Shown: piece after piece, positions 8,269-17,710 of the stretch
Position numbering within the stretch: the stretch's first letter is position 1
Layout: every line of letters starts with the position of its first letter
Assembly (NCBI GenBank): GCA_964470865.1
Contig: CAYYFR010000002.1
Coordinates: 62,001-126,000 of the forward strand
From: JAEUOS01 sp964470865
GTDB lineage: Bacteria; Pseudomonadota; Gammaproteobacteria; Burkholderiales; JAEUOS01
Length of the DNA stretch: 64,000 nucleotides
Direction: 5' to 3'
Notes under the pieces: generated by a model
Seen by the model: only the letters and a program-made list of their open reading frames with translations
The model's database searches: none
Told to the model about the DNA's origin: nothing
Translations under genes and position numbers: made by a program

Positions 8269-10695
8269 ATGAAATTCTCCGAAAGCTGGCTTAGAACCCT
8301 GGTCAACCCGGCCTGGACCAGCGATGAACTGGCCCATGCGCTGACCATGGCAGGCCTCGAAGTCGAAGAGTCCCGCGCCGCTGCGCCAGAATTCCAAGGC
8401 GTCGTCGTCGGCCGGATCGTGGCTTTTGAAAAGCACCCCAACGCCGACCGCCTCAACGTCTGTCAGGTCGATGCCGGCCAAGCGCAACTTCTGCGCATCG
8501 TGTGTGGTGCGCCCAATGTCGCCATCGGCATGAACGTACCGTGCGCGCTGATCGGCGCGACCCTGCCGCCCGCTGCGGGCGGCGATGGCGTCCCGTTCGA
8601 AATCAAGCGTGCCACGATGCGCGGCGTGGAAAGCGAGGGAATGCTCTGTTCGGCGCGTGAGCTCGGGATGTCCGAAGATCATGCCGGCTTGCTGCCACTT
8701 GCGCCTGAAGCACCGATAGGCGCCGACGTGCGTGTTGTGCTTGACCTCGACGACCGTGTGCTGACGGTCAAACTCACGCCCAACCGTGCTGACGCGCTTT
8801 CGCTGATCGGCATTGCACGCGAAGTGGCCGCATTGTCGGGCGCACCACTGTCGGAGTTGTCATTCGCGCCGGTCGCAGCCACCATCGACGAGTGCCTGGC
8901 CGTGAGCGTCCGTGCGCCCGACCTTTGCGGTCGCTTCTCCGGTCGGCTGATCAAGGGCGTCAATGCGCGCGCGGCGACACCGCAATGGATGAGAACACGG
9001 CTGGAACGCGCGGGCCAGCGCCCCATCTCCGCCCTGGTCGACATCTCCAACTACATCATGCTTGAACTGGGCCGGCCTTCGCACATTTTCGACGCCGACA
9101 AGATCGCCGGCGGCCACCTGCATGTGCGCTGGGGTGTCAAGGGCGAAGCGGTCAAACTGCTCAATGGGCAAACCGTGGCTGTCGACGAGACCGTCGGCGT
9201 GATCGCCGATGCCGGCGGCGTGGAAGCCCTGGCGGGCATCATGGGCGGGGACGCAACCGCGGTCACGCTGGATACAGTCAACATTTTCGTCGAGGCCGCA
9301 TTCTGGTGGCCGCAGGCGATTCAGGGGCGGGCGCGGCGCTTCAACTTCGTCACCGAAGCCGCACATCGCTTCGAACGCGGTGTCGATTTCTCGACCACGG
9401 TCGATCACCTGGAACGGATTGCCGCACTGGTGCTGGAGATTTGCGGCGGCCAGGCCGGCCCGATCGGCGACCAGGTACTTGCACTGCCGGCACGCAAGCC
9501 GGTGCGCATGCGCGTCGAGCGCTGCCGCAAGGTCATCGGCATCGCACTGGACAAGGCGGACATGCGGCGCGCGCTGGAGCGGCTGCAGTTGCCGGTCACC
9601 GACCTGGGTGACGCGCTCGAAGTCACGCCACCGGCGTTTCGCTTCGATCTCGAAATCGAGGAAGACCTGATCGAGGAAGTGGCGCGCATGCATGGCTTCG
9701 ACAACATTCCGGCCCTGCCCCCGAAGGCGCGGGCGGCGATGTTTGGTTCCACTGAACACCGGCGTGACCTGTTTGCGCTGCGTGATGTGTTGGCTGCGCG
9801 CGACTATCAGGAGGTCGTCAACTACAGCTTTGTCGATGCGCAATGGGAGGCAGACCTCGCAGGCGGCCACGCGCCGATTGGCTTGCTTAATCCCATCGCC
9901 AGTCAAATGGGCGTGATGCGCACCACCTTGTTCGGCGGCCTGCTCGCCAATCTGTCGTACAACCTGAATCGGCAGCAGTCGCGCGTACGGGTGTTCGAGG
10001 TCGGCCGGGTGTTTCTGCCCGACACATCCGGACCTGACGGACCGTTGAGCGTAGCCGGCATAGCGCAACCGATCATGCTGGGCGCACTTGCTTTCGGACC
10101 GGCGCACGAGGAACAGTGGGACACCAAGACACGCGCCACTGATTTCTTCGATATCAAGGGTGACCTTGAAGCCTTGCTCGGCCGCGATCTGGCCATTGAA
10201 TTCGAAGCCGCCGCCAACACCGCCCTGCATCCGGGGCGCTGCGCACGCGTGCTGGCAAGCGGCAGATACATTGGCTGGCTGGGGGAACTGCACCCCAAGT
10301 GGGTGGCAAAGTACGGCTTGCCGGCGGCGCCGGTCCTGTTCGAGATCGACACCGCGCCGTTGCTGGAAACGCGCATCCCCCTGTTCGTCGAGGCATCCAG
10401 GTATCCGCCAGTGATGCGCGATCTTGCCTTTGTCGTTGATGCGGCAGTCACCGCCGGGGCCGTGCTTGCGACCCTCAAAGCGGCCGCCGATGCACAGGTT
10501 TTTAGCATCGATCTGTTCGACCAATATCGCCCGTCCAGGCCTGGAGGCGACCCCGCTGAAACGGAAAAAAGCCTTGCGTTTCGGGTAGTTATGCAAGATA
10601 CTCAAAGAACGTTGACCGATGCGCAAGCGGAGTCCATGACACAGAAACTGGTGGCTGCCGCGACACAAAAGCATGGCGCGAGATTGCGGGCATAA
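8269..10695 (+). CDS. pheT: Phenylalanyl-tRNA synthetase beta subunit
   Basis: Structural, editing and tRNA-recognition subunit of PheRS, 808 aa, usual bacterial length. It starts MKFSESWLRTLVNP. The tRNA-binding (EMAP-like) domain at about 40-150 includes KHPNADRLNVCQVD. The B3/B4 editing domain at about 210-390 has NRADALSLIGIAREVAALSG before it and RFERGVD near its end. The B5 domain follows (RMRVERCRKVIGI onward), then the inactive class II-like core (EDLIEEVARMHGFDNIP), and a C-terminal FDX-ACB anticodon-binding domain (SRYPPVMRDLAFVVD to the end). It is co-transcribed with pheS; ihfA follows after 82 bp. Confidence 0.97.
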   Translation: MKFSESWLRTLVNPAWTSDELAHALTMAGLEVEESRAAAPEFQGVVVGRIVAFEKHPNADRLNVCQVDAGQAQLLRIVCGAPNVAIGMNVPCALIGATLPPAAGGDGVPFEIKRATMRGVESEGMLCSARELGMSEDHAGLLPLAPEAPIGADVRVVLDLDDRVLTVKLTPNRADALSLIGIAREVAALSGAPLSELSFAPVAATIDECLAVSVRAPDLCGRFSGRLIKGVNARAATPQWMRTRLERAGQRPISALVDISNYIMLELGRPSHIFDADKIAGGHLHVRWGVKGEAVKLLNGQTVAVDETVGVIADAGGVEALAGIMGGDATAVTLDTVNIFVEAAFWWPQAIQGRARRFNFVTEAAHRFERGVDFSTTVDHLERIAALVLEICGGQAGPIGDQVLALPARKPVRMRVERCRKVIGIALDKADMRRALERLQLPVTDLGDALEVTPPAFRFDLEIEEDLIEEVARMHGFDNIPALPPKARAAMFGSTEHRRDLFALRDVLAARDYQEVVNYSFVDAQWEADLAGGHAPIGLLNPIASQMGVMRTTLFGGLLANLSYNLNRQQSRVRVFEVGRVFLPDTSGPDGPLSVAGIAQPIMLGALAFGPAHEEQWDTKTRATDFFDIKGDLEALLGRDLAIEFEAAANTALHPGRCARVLASGRYIGWLGELHPKWVAKYGLPAAPVLFEIDTAPLLETRIPLFVEASRYPPVMRDLAFVVDAAVTAGAVLATLKAAADAQVFSIDLFDQYRPSRPGGDPAETEKSLAFRVVMQDTQRTLTDAQAESMTQKLVAAATQKHGARLRA

Positions 10696-10777
10696 ACCGA
10701 GGAGGGGCCCGGCCGGGGCGGGGGTTGAGCGTCGGTTCGGAGCCTAAGAATAGATCCCGAAATCGCATCGAGGGAGC

Positions 10778-11137
10778 ATGGAAGAGTCAATCACGAATGT
10801 CGGCGCAAACGCCCCGGCGGAGGTCGCGCAGACCCTTACCAAAGCGGAGCTGGCAGATCTATTGTTCGAGAAGGTCGGTCTCAACAAGCGCGAAGCCAAG
10901 GACATGGTCGAGACGTTTTTTGAAGAGATCCGCACTGCTCTTGAGAGCGGCAGCAGTGTCAAGCTTTCCGGCTTCGGCAACTTCCAGTTGCGTGACAAGC
11001 CGCAACGCCCCGGGCGCAATCCGAAAACCGGTGAAGAAATCCCGATCACGGCAAGGCGTGTGGTTACATTCCACGCCAGCCAGAAACTGAAATCCATGGT
11101 GGAGGCGCACTACGGTGGCGGTAGCACGGACAACTGA
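10778..11137 (+). CDS. ihfA: Integration host factor alpha subunit
   Basis: DNA-bending nucleoid protein that pairs with IhfB; 119 aa. After a short variable N-terminus, the core reads LTKAELADLLFEKVGLNKREAKDMV, and the DNA-clasping beta-arm carries GRNPKTGEEIPI, followed by VVTFHASQKLK. This matches IHF-alpha better than HU because of the N-terminal extension and the location directly after pheT, its usual place. ATG 10778 follows a GAGGGAGC Shine-Dalgarno. The C-terminal 8 codons overlap the next gene, suggesting translational coupling. Confidence 0.95.
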   Translation: MEESITNVGANAPAEVAQTLTKAELADLLFEKVGLNKREAKDMVETFFEEIRTALESGSSVKLSGFGNFQLRDKPQRPGRNPKTGEEIPITARRVVTFHASQKLKSMVEAHYGGGSTDN

Positions 11138-11522
11138 TCGCAGCGCTACTGTCCTGCCACCGATTCCGGCCAAGCGTTACTTCACCATCGGCGAAGTAAG
11201 CGAGCTGTGCGGAGTCAAGCCTCATGTTCTGCGCTATTGGGAGCAGGAATTCACGCAGCTCAAACCGGTCAAGCGGCGCGGCAATCGACGCTATTACCAA
11301 CACCATGAAGTCCTGTTGATCCGTCGCATCCGCGACCTGCTGTACGAACAGGGCTTCACCATCAACGGCGCGCGCAACCGGTTAGATGAGGGTATGGGCG
11401 TCGGCATCAAGGGCGATGGCGCCGCCACCTCCGCTTCAGCGCGTGCAGCACAGGCCAGTGCGACTGCAAGCCTGGCAAATATCAAACGTGAGCTCAAGGC
11501 GGTCGCAGAACTCCTGCGTTGA
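11115..11522 (+). CDS. MerR-family transcriptional regulator
   Basis: 135-residue protein with one MerR-type winged HTH near the N-terminus: YFTIGEVSELCGVKPHVLRYWEQEF (about 22-46) and the wing RRGNRRYYQHHEVLLI. The usual long coiled coil and effector domain are replaced by an Ala-rich tail, which is typical of the MerR-like gene that follows ihfA in many proteobacteria. The start is GTG at 11115, inside the end of ihfA (23-bp overlap); no ATG lies upstream of the HTH in this frame. Its target is unknown. No metal-binding Cys pattern is present. Confidence 0.9.
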   Translation: MAVARTTDRSATVLPPIPAKRYFTIGEVSELCGVKPHVLRYWEQEFTQLKPVKRRGNRRYYQHHEVLLIRRIRDLLYEQGFTINGARNRLDEGMGVGIKGDGAATSASARAAQASATASLANIKRELKAVAELLR

Positions 11523-11644
11523 ATCGATGCGCCGCCGCAACGCCTTGGCGCACGTAGTGCCGAGCAACGCCTGATCATCAGTAGCGTGCTGCAATCCCCG
11601 ACCGACGCAAGCCGGTTGTTTTTGTTCCAATCAAAGGACTTCAG

Positions 11645-12151
11645 ATGAACATTTCCATGTATCAGGCCAGCGTGCCACGCTTCGTCAATATTCTGGGCAA
11701 CCTCTCCAACATTCTCGACAAGGCACAAGCACATGTCGACGCCAGGAAACTCGACGCCGCCACCCTGACCGGCTATCGGCTGTTTCCCGACATGCTGCCC
11801 ATGACCACGCAGGTATTGATTGCCTGCGATACCGCCAAAGGCGTGGTGGCGCGATTGGCGGGGCTGGAAATCCCGGTGTACGAAGATACCGAGAAGACCC
11901 TGGCGGACCTGAAGGCGCGGATTGCCAGGACCATCGCCTTCATCCAGTCAGTCGGGCCCGAACAGATTGACGGCACCGAAGAAAAGGCCATCGTCACCAA
12001 GCGCGGCGACAAGGAAACCCACTACAAGGGTATGCAGTTCCTGCTCGGCCATGCGATTCCGAACTTCTATTTTCACGTGACCACCACCTACAACATCCTG
12101 CGGCATAACGGTGTGGAGATCGGCAAGCGCGACTTCCTGGGCAACCCCTAA
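11645..12151 (+). CDS. DUF1993 (DinB-like helical) protein
   Basis: 168-aa soluble protein beginning MNISMYQASVPRFVNILGNL with the DUF1993 pattern: LDKAQAHVDARKLD, a central RLFPDMLPMTTQV and a C-terminal KGMQFLLGHAIPNFYFHVTTTYNILRH segment (read as two parts). The family is predicted to form a four-helix DinB-like bundle; no catalytic role is established. It stands alone between the MerR-like gene and convergent ycaO. ATG 11645 follows AAAGGACTTCAG, a good Shine-Dalgarno. Confidence 0.88.
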   Translation: MNISMYQASVPRFVNILGNLSNILDKAQAHVDARKLDAATLTGYRLFPDMLPMTTQVLIACDTAKGVVARLAGLEIPVYEDTEKTLADLKARIARTIAFIQSVGPEQIDGTEEKAIVTKRGDKETHYKGMQFLLGHAIPNFYFHVTTTYNILRHNGVEIGKRDFLGNP

Positions 12152-12315
12152 AGTCCCGCTTCCGGTCCGGCTTCCCGCGGCAAAGCGGCGATTGCGGAGA
12201 TTCTGATCGAGAACTCTTGATCAGTGCGCTATCGGGCCGCGTTGCTCAACGCTCCCTGCTTGGGCGCACACCCGCTTCCACTGCGCGCGGGAAGCAGCCG
12301 CGGCACCGCGCTGGT

Positions 12316-14040
12316 TCAGGCCGCGGGTGCCGCGAACAGTTTGTCGTACGCTGCCAGCAAGGTCTGGTGCATGAGACTGCCTTGCATGTCGGGCCCCAAC
12401 GTTTGCAGGCCGAAGAACCGCTCGCTGCGATCCAGCAGGGCCTGGGCCTGGCGCAGGGTCTCCCCACCGTACAGCAGGCTCAGGGCGCGCCGGTAGTTGT
12501 CGGCATCATCAAGATCCATCAGGCTTTCGATGCAGCGATATACGAGACGGCGCGCCGGATTCATTTGATGGTAGTGACCGATCCAGTCACAACCCTCGCG
12601 AATCGCTTCCTCGTCGCCGATGGCCAGCGCCAGCAGGGTTTTGAGTTCGCCAATGCGCAACTCCTTCCAGGCTGTACCCAGGGGTATGGCAAGTCCGAGG
12701 ATTTCCCACAGCGGCCGTTCGTCATTGAGGTTCAGCGTTTGCAGGTCGGACAGAAGTTCACCCGCTTCGGCATCGCTCAAGTCTGACAGCCTGACCATGG
12801 CTGGTCGAATCCGGTTGCCCACGCTATTGTTCTCCCACTCCAGGTCCTCTACCGGGTAAATCTCCGACATGCCAGGCACCAGGATGCGGCAACTGTAGGC
12901 GCCCTGCTCGGTGAAGTCGGCGACATAGATATCACGACCCTCAGCCTTGATGCAGTCGCATAGCCAGGCATAGTCTTCCGCGGTGGTGTTGCTGAAGTTC
13001 CAGTCACAAAACGGAAAGTCGGGCTTGTCACTCAGAAATTTCCAGCTGATGACACCACTGGAATCGACAAAATGGATCTCCAGGTTGGACGCCAGGGTGA
13101 TCTCCTCCATGTCGAAGCCCGGTTCGGGAAACCCTTCCAGCGCTTCCAGCGCCCTGCCCTGCAGCAACTCGGTGAGCGCGCGTTCAAGTGCGATCTCGAA
13201 ACGCGGGTGCGCGCCGAAGCTGGCGAAGCAACCCTGGTCCTTGGGATGCAGCAGGGTCACATTCATCACCGGGTAACGCCCTCCCAGCGAAGCGTCGCGC
13301 ACCAGAATTCCGAAACCGGCCGCGCGCAGGCCCTTGATGCCGGCGGCAATGCCCGGGTAGCGCGCAATGACTTCCTCCGGTACTTCGGGCAGGCACAAAC
13401 CTTCACTGATGATGCGGTTCTTGATGTTGCGCTCGAAAATCTCCGACAAAGCCTGGCTGCGCGCTTCCATCGGCGTGTTGCCGGCGGCCATGCCGTTGCT
13501 CACATACAGGTTGCCGATGATGTTGACCGGAATCCAGGTTTGCGCACCGTCGGCAAGACGCGTGTAGGGCAGCGTGCAGATGCCGCGTTCCACATTGCCG
13601 GAGTTGAGATCCACCAGCACCTCGCCATCGATGTCGCCATCCGGATTGTAGAAAGCATGCAATTCCGGGTTGAGCATCTCGGACGGCCAACTGCCGTCAG
13701 CACTCGGGGCGAACCAGCGTTCCTGCGGGTAGTGAACAAAGGATCGATGGGCGCGTGTCTCACCAAGATAAAAGTGGGTCCAGAAATAATGTGTGTTCAG
13801 GCGCTCGAAGAATTCCCCGAACGCGCTGGCCCGCGCCGCCAGCTTGGTTGCGCCCTTGCCATTGGCAAACAGCATCGGGCATTCGCGGTCGCGCACATGC
13901 ACCGACCAGATCGACTCGACCGGATTGAGCCAGGAGGATTCATCGAGCTTGAAGCCGCGCGCCAACAACTTCTTCTTCATCGTGCGAATGGTCGATTCGA
14001 GCGATGCGTCCTTGCCCGCGATGAAGCTCTCGTTTTTCAT
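12316..14040 (-). CDS. ycaO: YcaO-family protein (enterobacterial YcaO type)
   Basis: 574 aa, close to the E. coli YcaO length. The N-terminus MKNESFIAGKDASLESTI and the segments ESSWLNPVESIWSVHVRDR, NGKGATKLAARASAFGEF and SQALSEIFERNIKNRII match the ATP-dependent YcaO fold plus the C-terminal tetratricopeptide-like region of E. coli YcaO. YcaO enzymes phosphorylate amide backbones; the E. coli form has been linked to RimO-dependent methylthiolation of ribosomal protein S12. No precursor peptide or cyclodehydratase partner gene lies nearby, so a RiPP role is unlikely. The frame is open back to 14217 across the tRNA-Ser gene, but similarity begins at ATG 14040. Confidence 0.92.
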   Translation of the reverse strand: MKNESFIAGKDASLESTIRTMKKKLLARGFKLDESSWLNPVESIWSVHVRDRECPMLFANGKGATKLAARASAFGEFFERLNTHYFWTHFYLGETRAHRSFVHYPQERWFAPSADGSWPSEMLNPELHAFYNPDGDIDGEVLVDLNSGNVERGICTLPYTRLADGAQTWIPVNIIGNLYVSNGMAAGNTPMEARSQALSEIFERNIKNRIISEGLCLPEVPEEVIARYPGIAAGIKGLRAAGFGILVRDASLGGRYPVMNVTLLHPKDQGCFASFGAHPRFEIALERALTELLQGRALEALEGFPEPGFDMEEITLASNLEIHFVDSSGVISWKFLSDKPDFPFCDWNFSNTTAEDYAWLCDCIKAEGRDIYVADFTEQGAYSCRILVPGMSEIYPVEDLEWENNSVGNRIRPAMVRLSDLSDAEAGELLSDLQTLNLNDERPLWEILGLAIPLGTAWKELRIGELKTLLALAIGDEEAIREGCDWIGHYHQMNPARRLVYRCIESLMDLDDADNYRRALSLLYGGETLRQAQALLDRSERFFGLQTLGPDMQGSLMHQTLLAAYDKLFAAPAA

Positions 14041-14141
14041 GAGTTGGGTGCCTGATGAATGTGCAGCGGGATGTCGCGACGCGACTGTCGGTCTGTCAAT
14101 AGTGCTTGGTGGCGCGCTGCCAGATGCCGGCAGCCGTGCAG

Positions 14142-14186
14142 AAAAACAAAAAGCCCAAACACTCCTTATCGAGCGTTCAGGCTTTT
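14142..14186 (-). terminator. Intrinsic terminator of tRNA-Ser
   Basis: On the minus strand, AAAAGCCTGAACGCTC (14186-14171) pairs, with a few G-U pairs, with GAGTGTTTGGGCTTTT around a 6-nt loop and is followed by TGTTTTT. It lies 3 bp after the encoded CCA of tRNA-Ser and before ycaO. Confidence 0.85.
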
Positions 14187-14189
14187 CCG

Positions 14190-14279
<90 letters not shown>

Positions 14280-14312
14280 GACGACTGGAATTCTAGCAGA
14301 AAGGGGCATTTC

Positions 14313-15593
14313 TCAAGCAGCCGAGATGCGCTCTTGCCCGCCCATGTAACCATGCAATGCCGCAGGCACGGTGATGCTGCCGTCCGCGTTCTGGTAGTTC
14401 TCCAGCACCGCCACCAGTGTGCGGCCGACTGCCAAGCCGGAGCCGTTCAGGGTGTGGACGGTCTGCGGCTTGCCTTTTTCGTCCCGGTAGCGCGCGTGCA
14501 TGCGGCGCGCCTGGAAACCCTCGTAGTTGCTGCATGAGGAAATTTCCCGATACGCGCTCTGCCCCGGCAGCCAGACTTCAATATCGAAGGTCTTGGCAGA
14601 CGCGAAGCCCATGTCGCCGCCGCACAGTGCCATCACGCGATACGGCAAACCGAGCCGGGTCAGGATGGCTTCGGCGTGCGCGGTGAGCTCGTCCAACCCT
14701 TCGTAAGAGCGATCGGGATGGATGATCTGCACCAGTTCCACCTTGTCGAACTGGTGCTGGCGAATCATGCCGCGCGTGTCACGCCCATATGACCCCGCCT
14801 CCGAGCGAAAGCACGGCGTATGACATACGTACTTCAGTGGCAGCGTATCCAGCGCCACGATCTGGTCGCGCACGATGTTGGTCACCGGCACTTCGGCGGT
14901 CGGAATCAGGTAAAAGCTGGCGTCATTGTGCTGCACGCGAAACAGGTCCTGCTCGAACTTGGGCAACTGCCCGGTGCCCTTCATCGACTCCGCATTGACG
15001 ATATAGGGCGCGTAGATTTCGGTATAGCCGTGTGCGGTGGTGTGGACGTCGAGCATGAACTGGGCAAGCGCCCGATGCAGGCGCGCGACCGCGCCCTTCA
15101 TCAGAGTGAAGCGCGAACCGCTGATCCGGGTGGCGACCTCGAAATCCAGCCCACCGAGGGCGACGCCAAGGTCTACATGATCCTTGGGCTCGAATTCGAA
15201 TTCTGGCGGGCTGCCGACCCGCCGCAGCTCGACATTTGCATCCGCATCCTTGCCCGCCGGCACGCTCGCATGCGGCACGTTGGGCACCGTCAGCAGCATT
15301 GCAGTCATGCGCGCCTGCAGCGCGGTCAGGTTTGATTCGTTGGCCGCAAGATCACCGGGAACAGCGTTGGCCTCGGCCATCAATGCAGCGGCATCCAGTC
15401 CCTTGCCGCGCGCAACGCCGATCGCTTTCGACAACTGGTTGCGTCGTGCCTGCAGTTCCTCGGTACGGGTCTGTACCGCCTTGCGCTCGGCCTCCAGCGC
15501 CTGAAAAGCGGCGACGTCGAGCGTGAACGCGCGCGTCGCAAGTTGTGCGGCGACAGCATGGACATCTTTGCGCAGGGACTGTATATCGAGCAT
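14313..15593 (-). CDS. serS: Seryl-tRNA synthetase
   Basis: Class II synthetase that charges tRNA-Ser; 426 aa. The N-terminal coiled-coil tRNA-binding arm (about 27-105) includes RTEELQARRNQLSKAIG. The catalytic core has TAEVPVTN, motif 2 with HTPCFRSEAGSYGRDTRG and HQFDKVELVQ, and motif 3 at LNGSGLAVGRTLVAVLENY. ATG 15593 (MLDIQSLRKDV) is the standard N-terminus. It lies downstream of rarA on the same strand (98-bp gap), in the conserved ftsK-lolA-rarA-serS series, and 33 bp before tRNA-Ser. Confidence 0.97.
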   Translation of the reverse strand: MLDIQSLRKDVHAVAAQLATRAFTLDVAAFQALEAERKAVQTRTEELQARRNQLSKAIGVARGKGLDAAALMAEANAVPGDLAANESNLTALQARMTAMLLTVPNVPHASVPAGKDADANVELRRVGSPPEFEFEPKDHVDLGVALGGLDFEVATRISGSRFTLMKGAVARLHRALAQFMLDVHTTAHGYTEIYAPYIVNAESMKGTGQLPKFEQDLFRVQHNDASFYLIPTAEVPVTNIVRDQIVALDTLPLKYVCHTPCFRSEAGSYGRDTRGMIRQHQFDKVELVQIIHPDRSYEGLDELTAHAEAILTRLGLPYRVMALCGGDMGFASAKTFDIEVWLPGQSAYREISSCSNYEGFQARRMHARYRDEKGKPQTVHTLNGSGLAVGRTLVAVLENYQNADGSITVPAALHGYMGGQERISAA

Positions 15594-15691
15594 GGCGAAT
15601 GGGGCGTTCCCGCGCGGGCGGGTTTCGGGTTTTTGAAGGCGCGCCGGATTTCCTGTTGCTTGAGCACAAGCACGGGGCGCTTAGCGTGATT

Positions 15692-17050
15692 TTAGCTTTT
15701 ATCGCCGCGCTTCCTTGCCGCCTGCGCGTCGAGGCTGCGCAGGTGCGCAAGTTTTTCACCGATTCTGATCTCCATCCCGCGCGCCACCGGCTGATACCAG
15801 CGCGCTTTTGGAAAGTCGGCCGGAAAATAGTCCTCTCCGGCCGCATAGGCATCCGCCTCGTCGTGCGCGTAGCGATACTCGCGGCCGAAACCCATCTCTT
15901 TCATCAAGCGCGTGGGCGCATTGCGCAAATGCTCCGGCACGGGGCGCGTCTGGTCGTTGGCAATAAAGGCACGCACCGCGTTGTAGGCCTCGTAGACGGC
16001 GTTGGATTTCGGCGCGACCGCCAGATAAACCACGGCCTGCGCCAATGCCAACTCGCCTTCGGGGGAGCCCAGGCGTTCGTAGGTTTCCGCCGCATCGAGC
16101 GAGAGCCGCAGCGCACGCGGATCGGCCAGGCCAATGTCCTCGCTGGCCATGCGCACCAGGCGGCGCGCCAGGTAGCGCGGGTCGGCGCCGCCGTCGAGCA
16201 TGCGCGCGAACCAGTAAAGCGAGGCATCCGGGTTGGAGCCGCGTACCGCCTTGTGCAGGGCGCTGATCTGCTCGTAAAACTGGTCACCGCCCTTGTCAAA
16301 GCGTCGCAGGCTCTGCGACAGCGCGGTCGCGATGAACTCGCCCGAGACCGATGGCACATTTGCCGCCGCAGCGGCGGTCGCGACAATTTCGTAGGCATTG
16401 AGGAGCCGCCGCGCATCACCGTCGGCCCAACCGATCAGGCGCGTTGCGGCATCGGGTTCGAGCAGCGCGCCCCCTGCATGTGCATGGGCGCGCGCAAGCA
16501 ACAGGCGCAGATCGGTCTCCGCCAGCGGTTTCAGTACATATACGGTGGCACGCGACAACAAGGCGCCATTGACCTCGAACGAAGGGTTTTCGGTGGTAGC
16601 TCCAATGAAGGTCAGAAGCCCGCTTTCGACATAGGGCAGGAACGCGTCCTGCTGGCTCTTGTTGAAGCGATGCACCTCATCGACAAACAGCATGGTTCGG
16701 TGACCAAGCAAGCGCGATTCTTCGGCCGCCCTGACCGCCTCGCGAATTTCCTTGACCCCGCCCAGGACCGCGGATATGGCGATAAAGTCGAACTTGAACG
16801 CGCGCGCCATCAGGCGCGCGAGCGTGGTCTTGCCGACCCCGGGCGGTCCCCACAGGATCATCGAATGCGGCTTGGCGGTCTCGAACGCCACTCGCAAGGG
16901 CATGCCCGGCCCCAGCAAATGCGCCTGACCGATCACCTCGTCCAATGACTGCGGCCGCAGTATCTCGGCCAACGGGGCAGCCGTGGATGCCGGCAAGGCG
17001 CTGACGTCGGCACTGAACAGCGAATTCGCAGCCGTTGAATCGTGAGCCAC
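15692..17050 (-). CDS. rarA: Replication-associated recombination protein A (AAA+ ATPase)
   Basis: RarA/MgsA, a homologue of eukaryotic WRNIP1, acts at stalled replication forks with SSB. 452 aa. Walker A WGPPGVGKTT lies at 67-76 and Walker B LFVDEVHRFNKSQQD at 121-135, followed by sensor 1 GATTENPSFEVN, the arginine finger region and the C-terminal tetramerisation domain (DPRYLARRLVRMASEDIGLADP). The start at ATG 17050 leaves 24 bp after lolA, suggesting one transcript from ftsK through serS. Confidence 0.95.
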   Translation of the reverse strand: MAHDSTAANSLFSADVSALPASTAAPLAEILRPQSLDEVIGQAHLLGPGMPLRVAFETAKPHSMILWGPPGVGKTTLARLMARAFKFDFIAISAVLGGVKEIREAVRAAEESRLLGHRTMLFVDEVHRFNKSQQDAFLPYVESGLLTFIGATTENPSFEVNGALLSRATVYVLKPLAETDLRLLLARAHAHAGGALLEPDAATRLIGWADGDARRLLNAYEIVATAAAAANVPSVSGEFIATALSQSLRRFDKGGDQFYEQISALHKAVRGSNPDASLYWFARMLDGGADPRYLARRLVRMASEDIGLADPRALRLSLDAAETYERLGSPEGELALAQAVVYLAVAPKSNAVYEAYNAVRAFIANDQTRPVPEHLRNAPTRLMKEMGFGREYRYAHDEADAYAAGEDYFPADFPKARWYQPVARGMEIRIGEKLAHLRSLDAQAARKRGDKS

Positions 17051-17074
17051 TCGGTTTGGCGTCCGATGTGGGAA

Positions 17075-17710
17075 CTACTTCTGGTCGCCAATCACATCCG
17101 CCCCTTTGGGTGGCGTGAAGCGGAAAACATCGGCGGGCATTGCAGGGTTGCGCTCCATCTTGCCGAACAGCAATACCGAGGTTTGCCCGAAGCTGTCCTG
17201 CAGTTCCATTGCCGCCAACACCGCCGCGCCGCCCTCGATCCGAAAGCCGATTCGGACCGCCTCGAAGGTGGTGTCCTTCGACTTGGGCACGGCAACCAGC
17301 CATTGCAGTCCGTCGCGCAGCCCGGCTTCCTTCACCTCGAAGTTGCGCTCCAGGTCGTCATTGCCGGCCAGAATCGCAGCCGGGCTCTGCCCGAGCGCAC
17401 CGTCGAGTTTGCGTACCGTCACCTGGTTCAGGTCACGATCGTAGATCCACAAGCGTTCGCCGTCGCCGACGATCCACTGCTCATAGGGCTTGTCGTACAC
17501 CCAGCGGAACTTGCCGGGGCGCTGAAACTGAAACGACCCGGAAGCCGGGTTGCTGGTCTTGCCGCTTTTGCCCACCACCACCTGGGTAAAGCTGGTCTTG
17601 CCCGAGCGCGTGCTCCGCACAAATTCACGCAATGCCTCCAGCGCGGTCGCCTGTGCATTTGGCGGCATGGCGATACAGGCGAACAACATGCACGCAATCC
17701 AGCGCATCAT
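17075..17710 (-). CDS. lolA: Outer-membrane lipoprotein carrier LolA
   Basis: Periplasmic chaperone that accepts lipoproteins from LolCDE and hands them to LolB at the outer membrane. 211 aa. The signal peptide MMRWIACMLFACIAMPPNAQA ends in an A-x-A-type site near residue 21. The mature part has the family features TSFTQVVVGKSGKT, GSFQFQRPGKFRWVYDKPYE, QWIVGDGERLWIYDRDLNQV and the closing VFRFTPPKGADVI. Its ATG overlaps the ftsK stop codon by 4 bp (ATGA), so translation is coupled. Confidence 0.95.
   Translation of the reverse strand: MMRWIACMLFACIAMPPNAQATALEALREFVRSTRSGKTSFTQVVVGKSGKTSNPASGSFQFQRPGKFRWVYDKPYEQWIVGDGERLWIYDRDLNQVTVRKLDGALGQSPAAILAGNDDLERNFEVKEAGLRDGLQWLVAVPKSKDTTFEAVRIGFRIEGGAAVLAAMELQDSFGQTSVLLFGKMERNPAMPADVFRFTPPKGADVIGDQK

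Noticed and set aside
8860..10674. 604-codon minus-strand open frame opposite pheT
   Set aside because: The whole stretch is covered by the conserved pheT domains on the plus strand. The antisense product is His/Arg-rich and resembles nothing.
15545..16948. 467-codon plus-strand open frame opposite rarA
   Set aside because: Walker A, Walker B and the C-terminal domain of RarA lie on the minus strand at the same place; the plus frame has no motifs.
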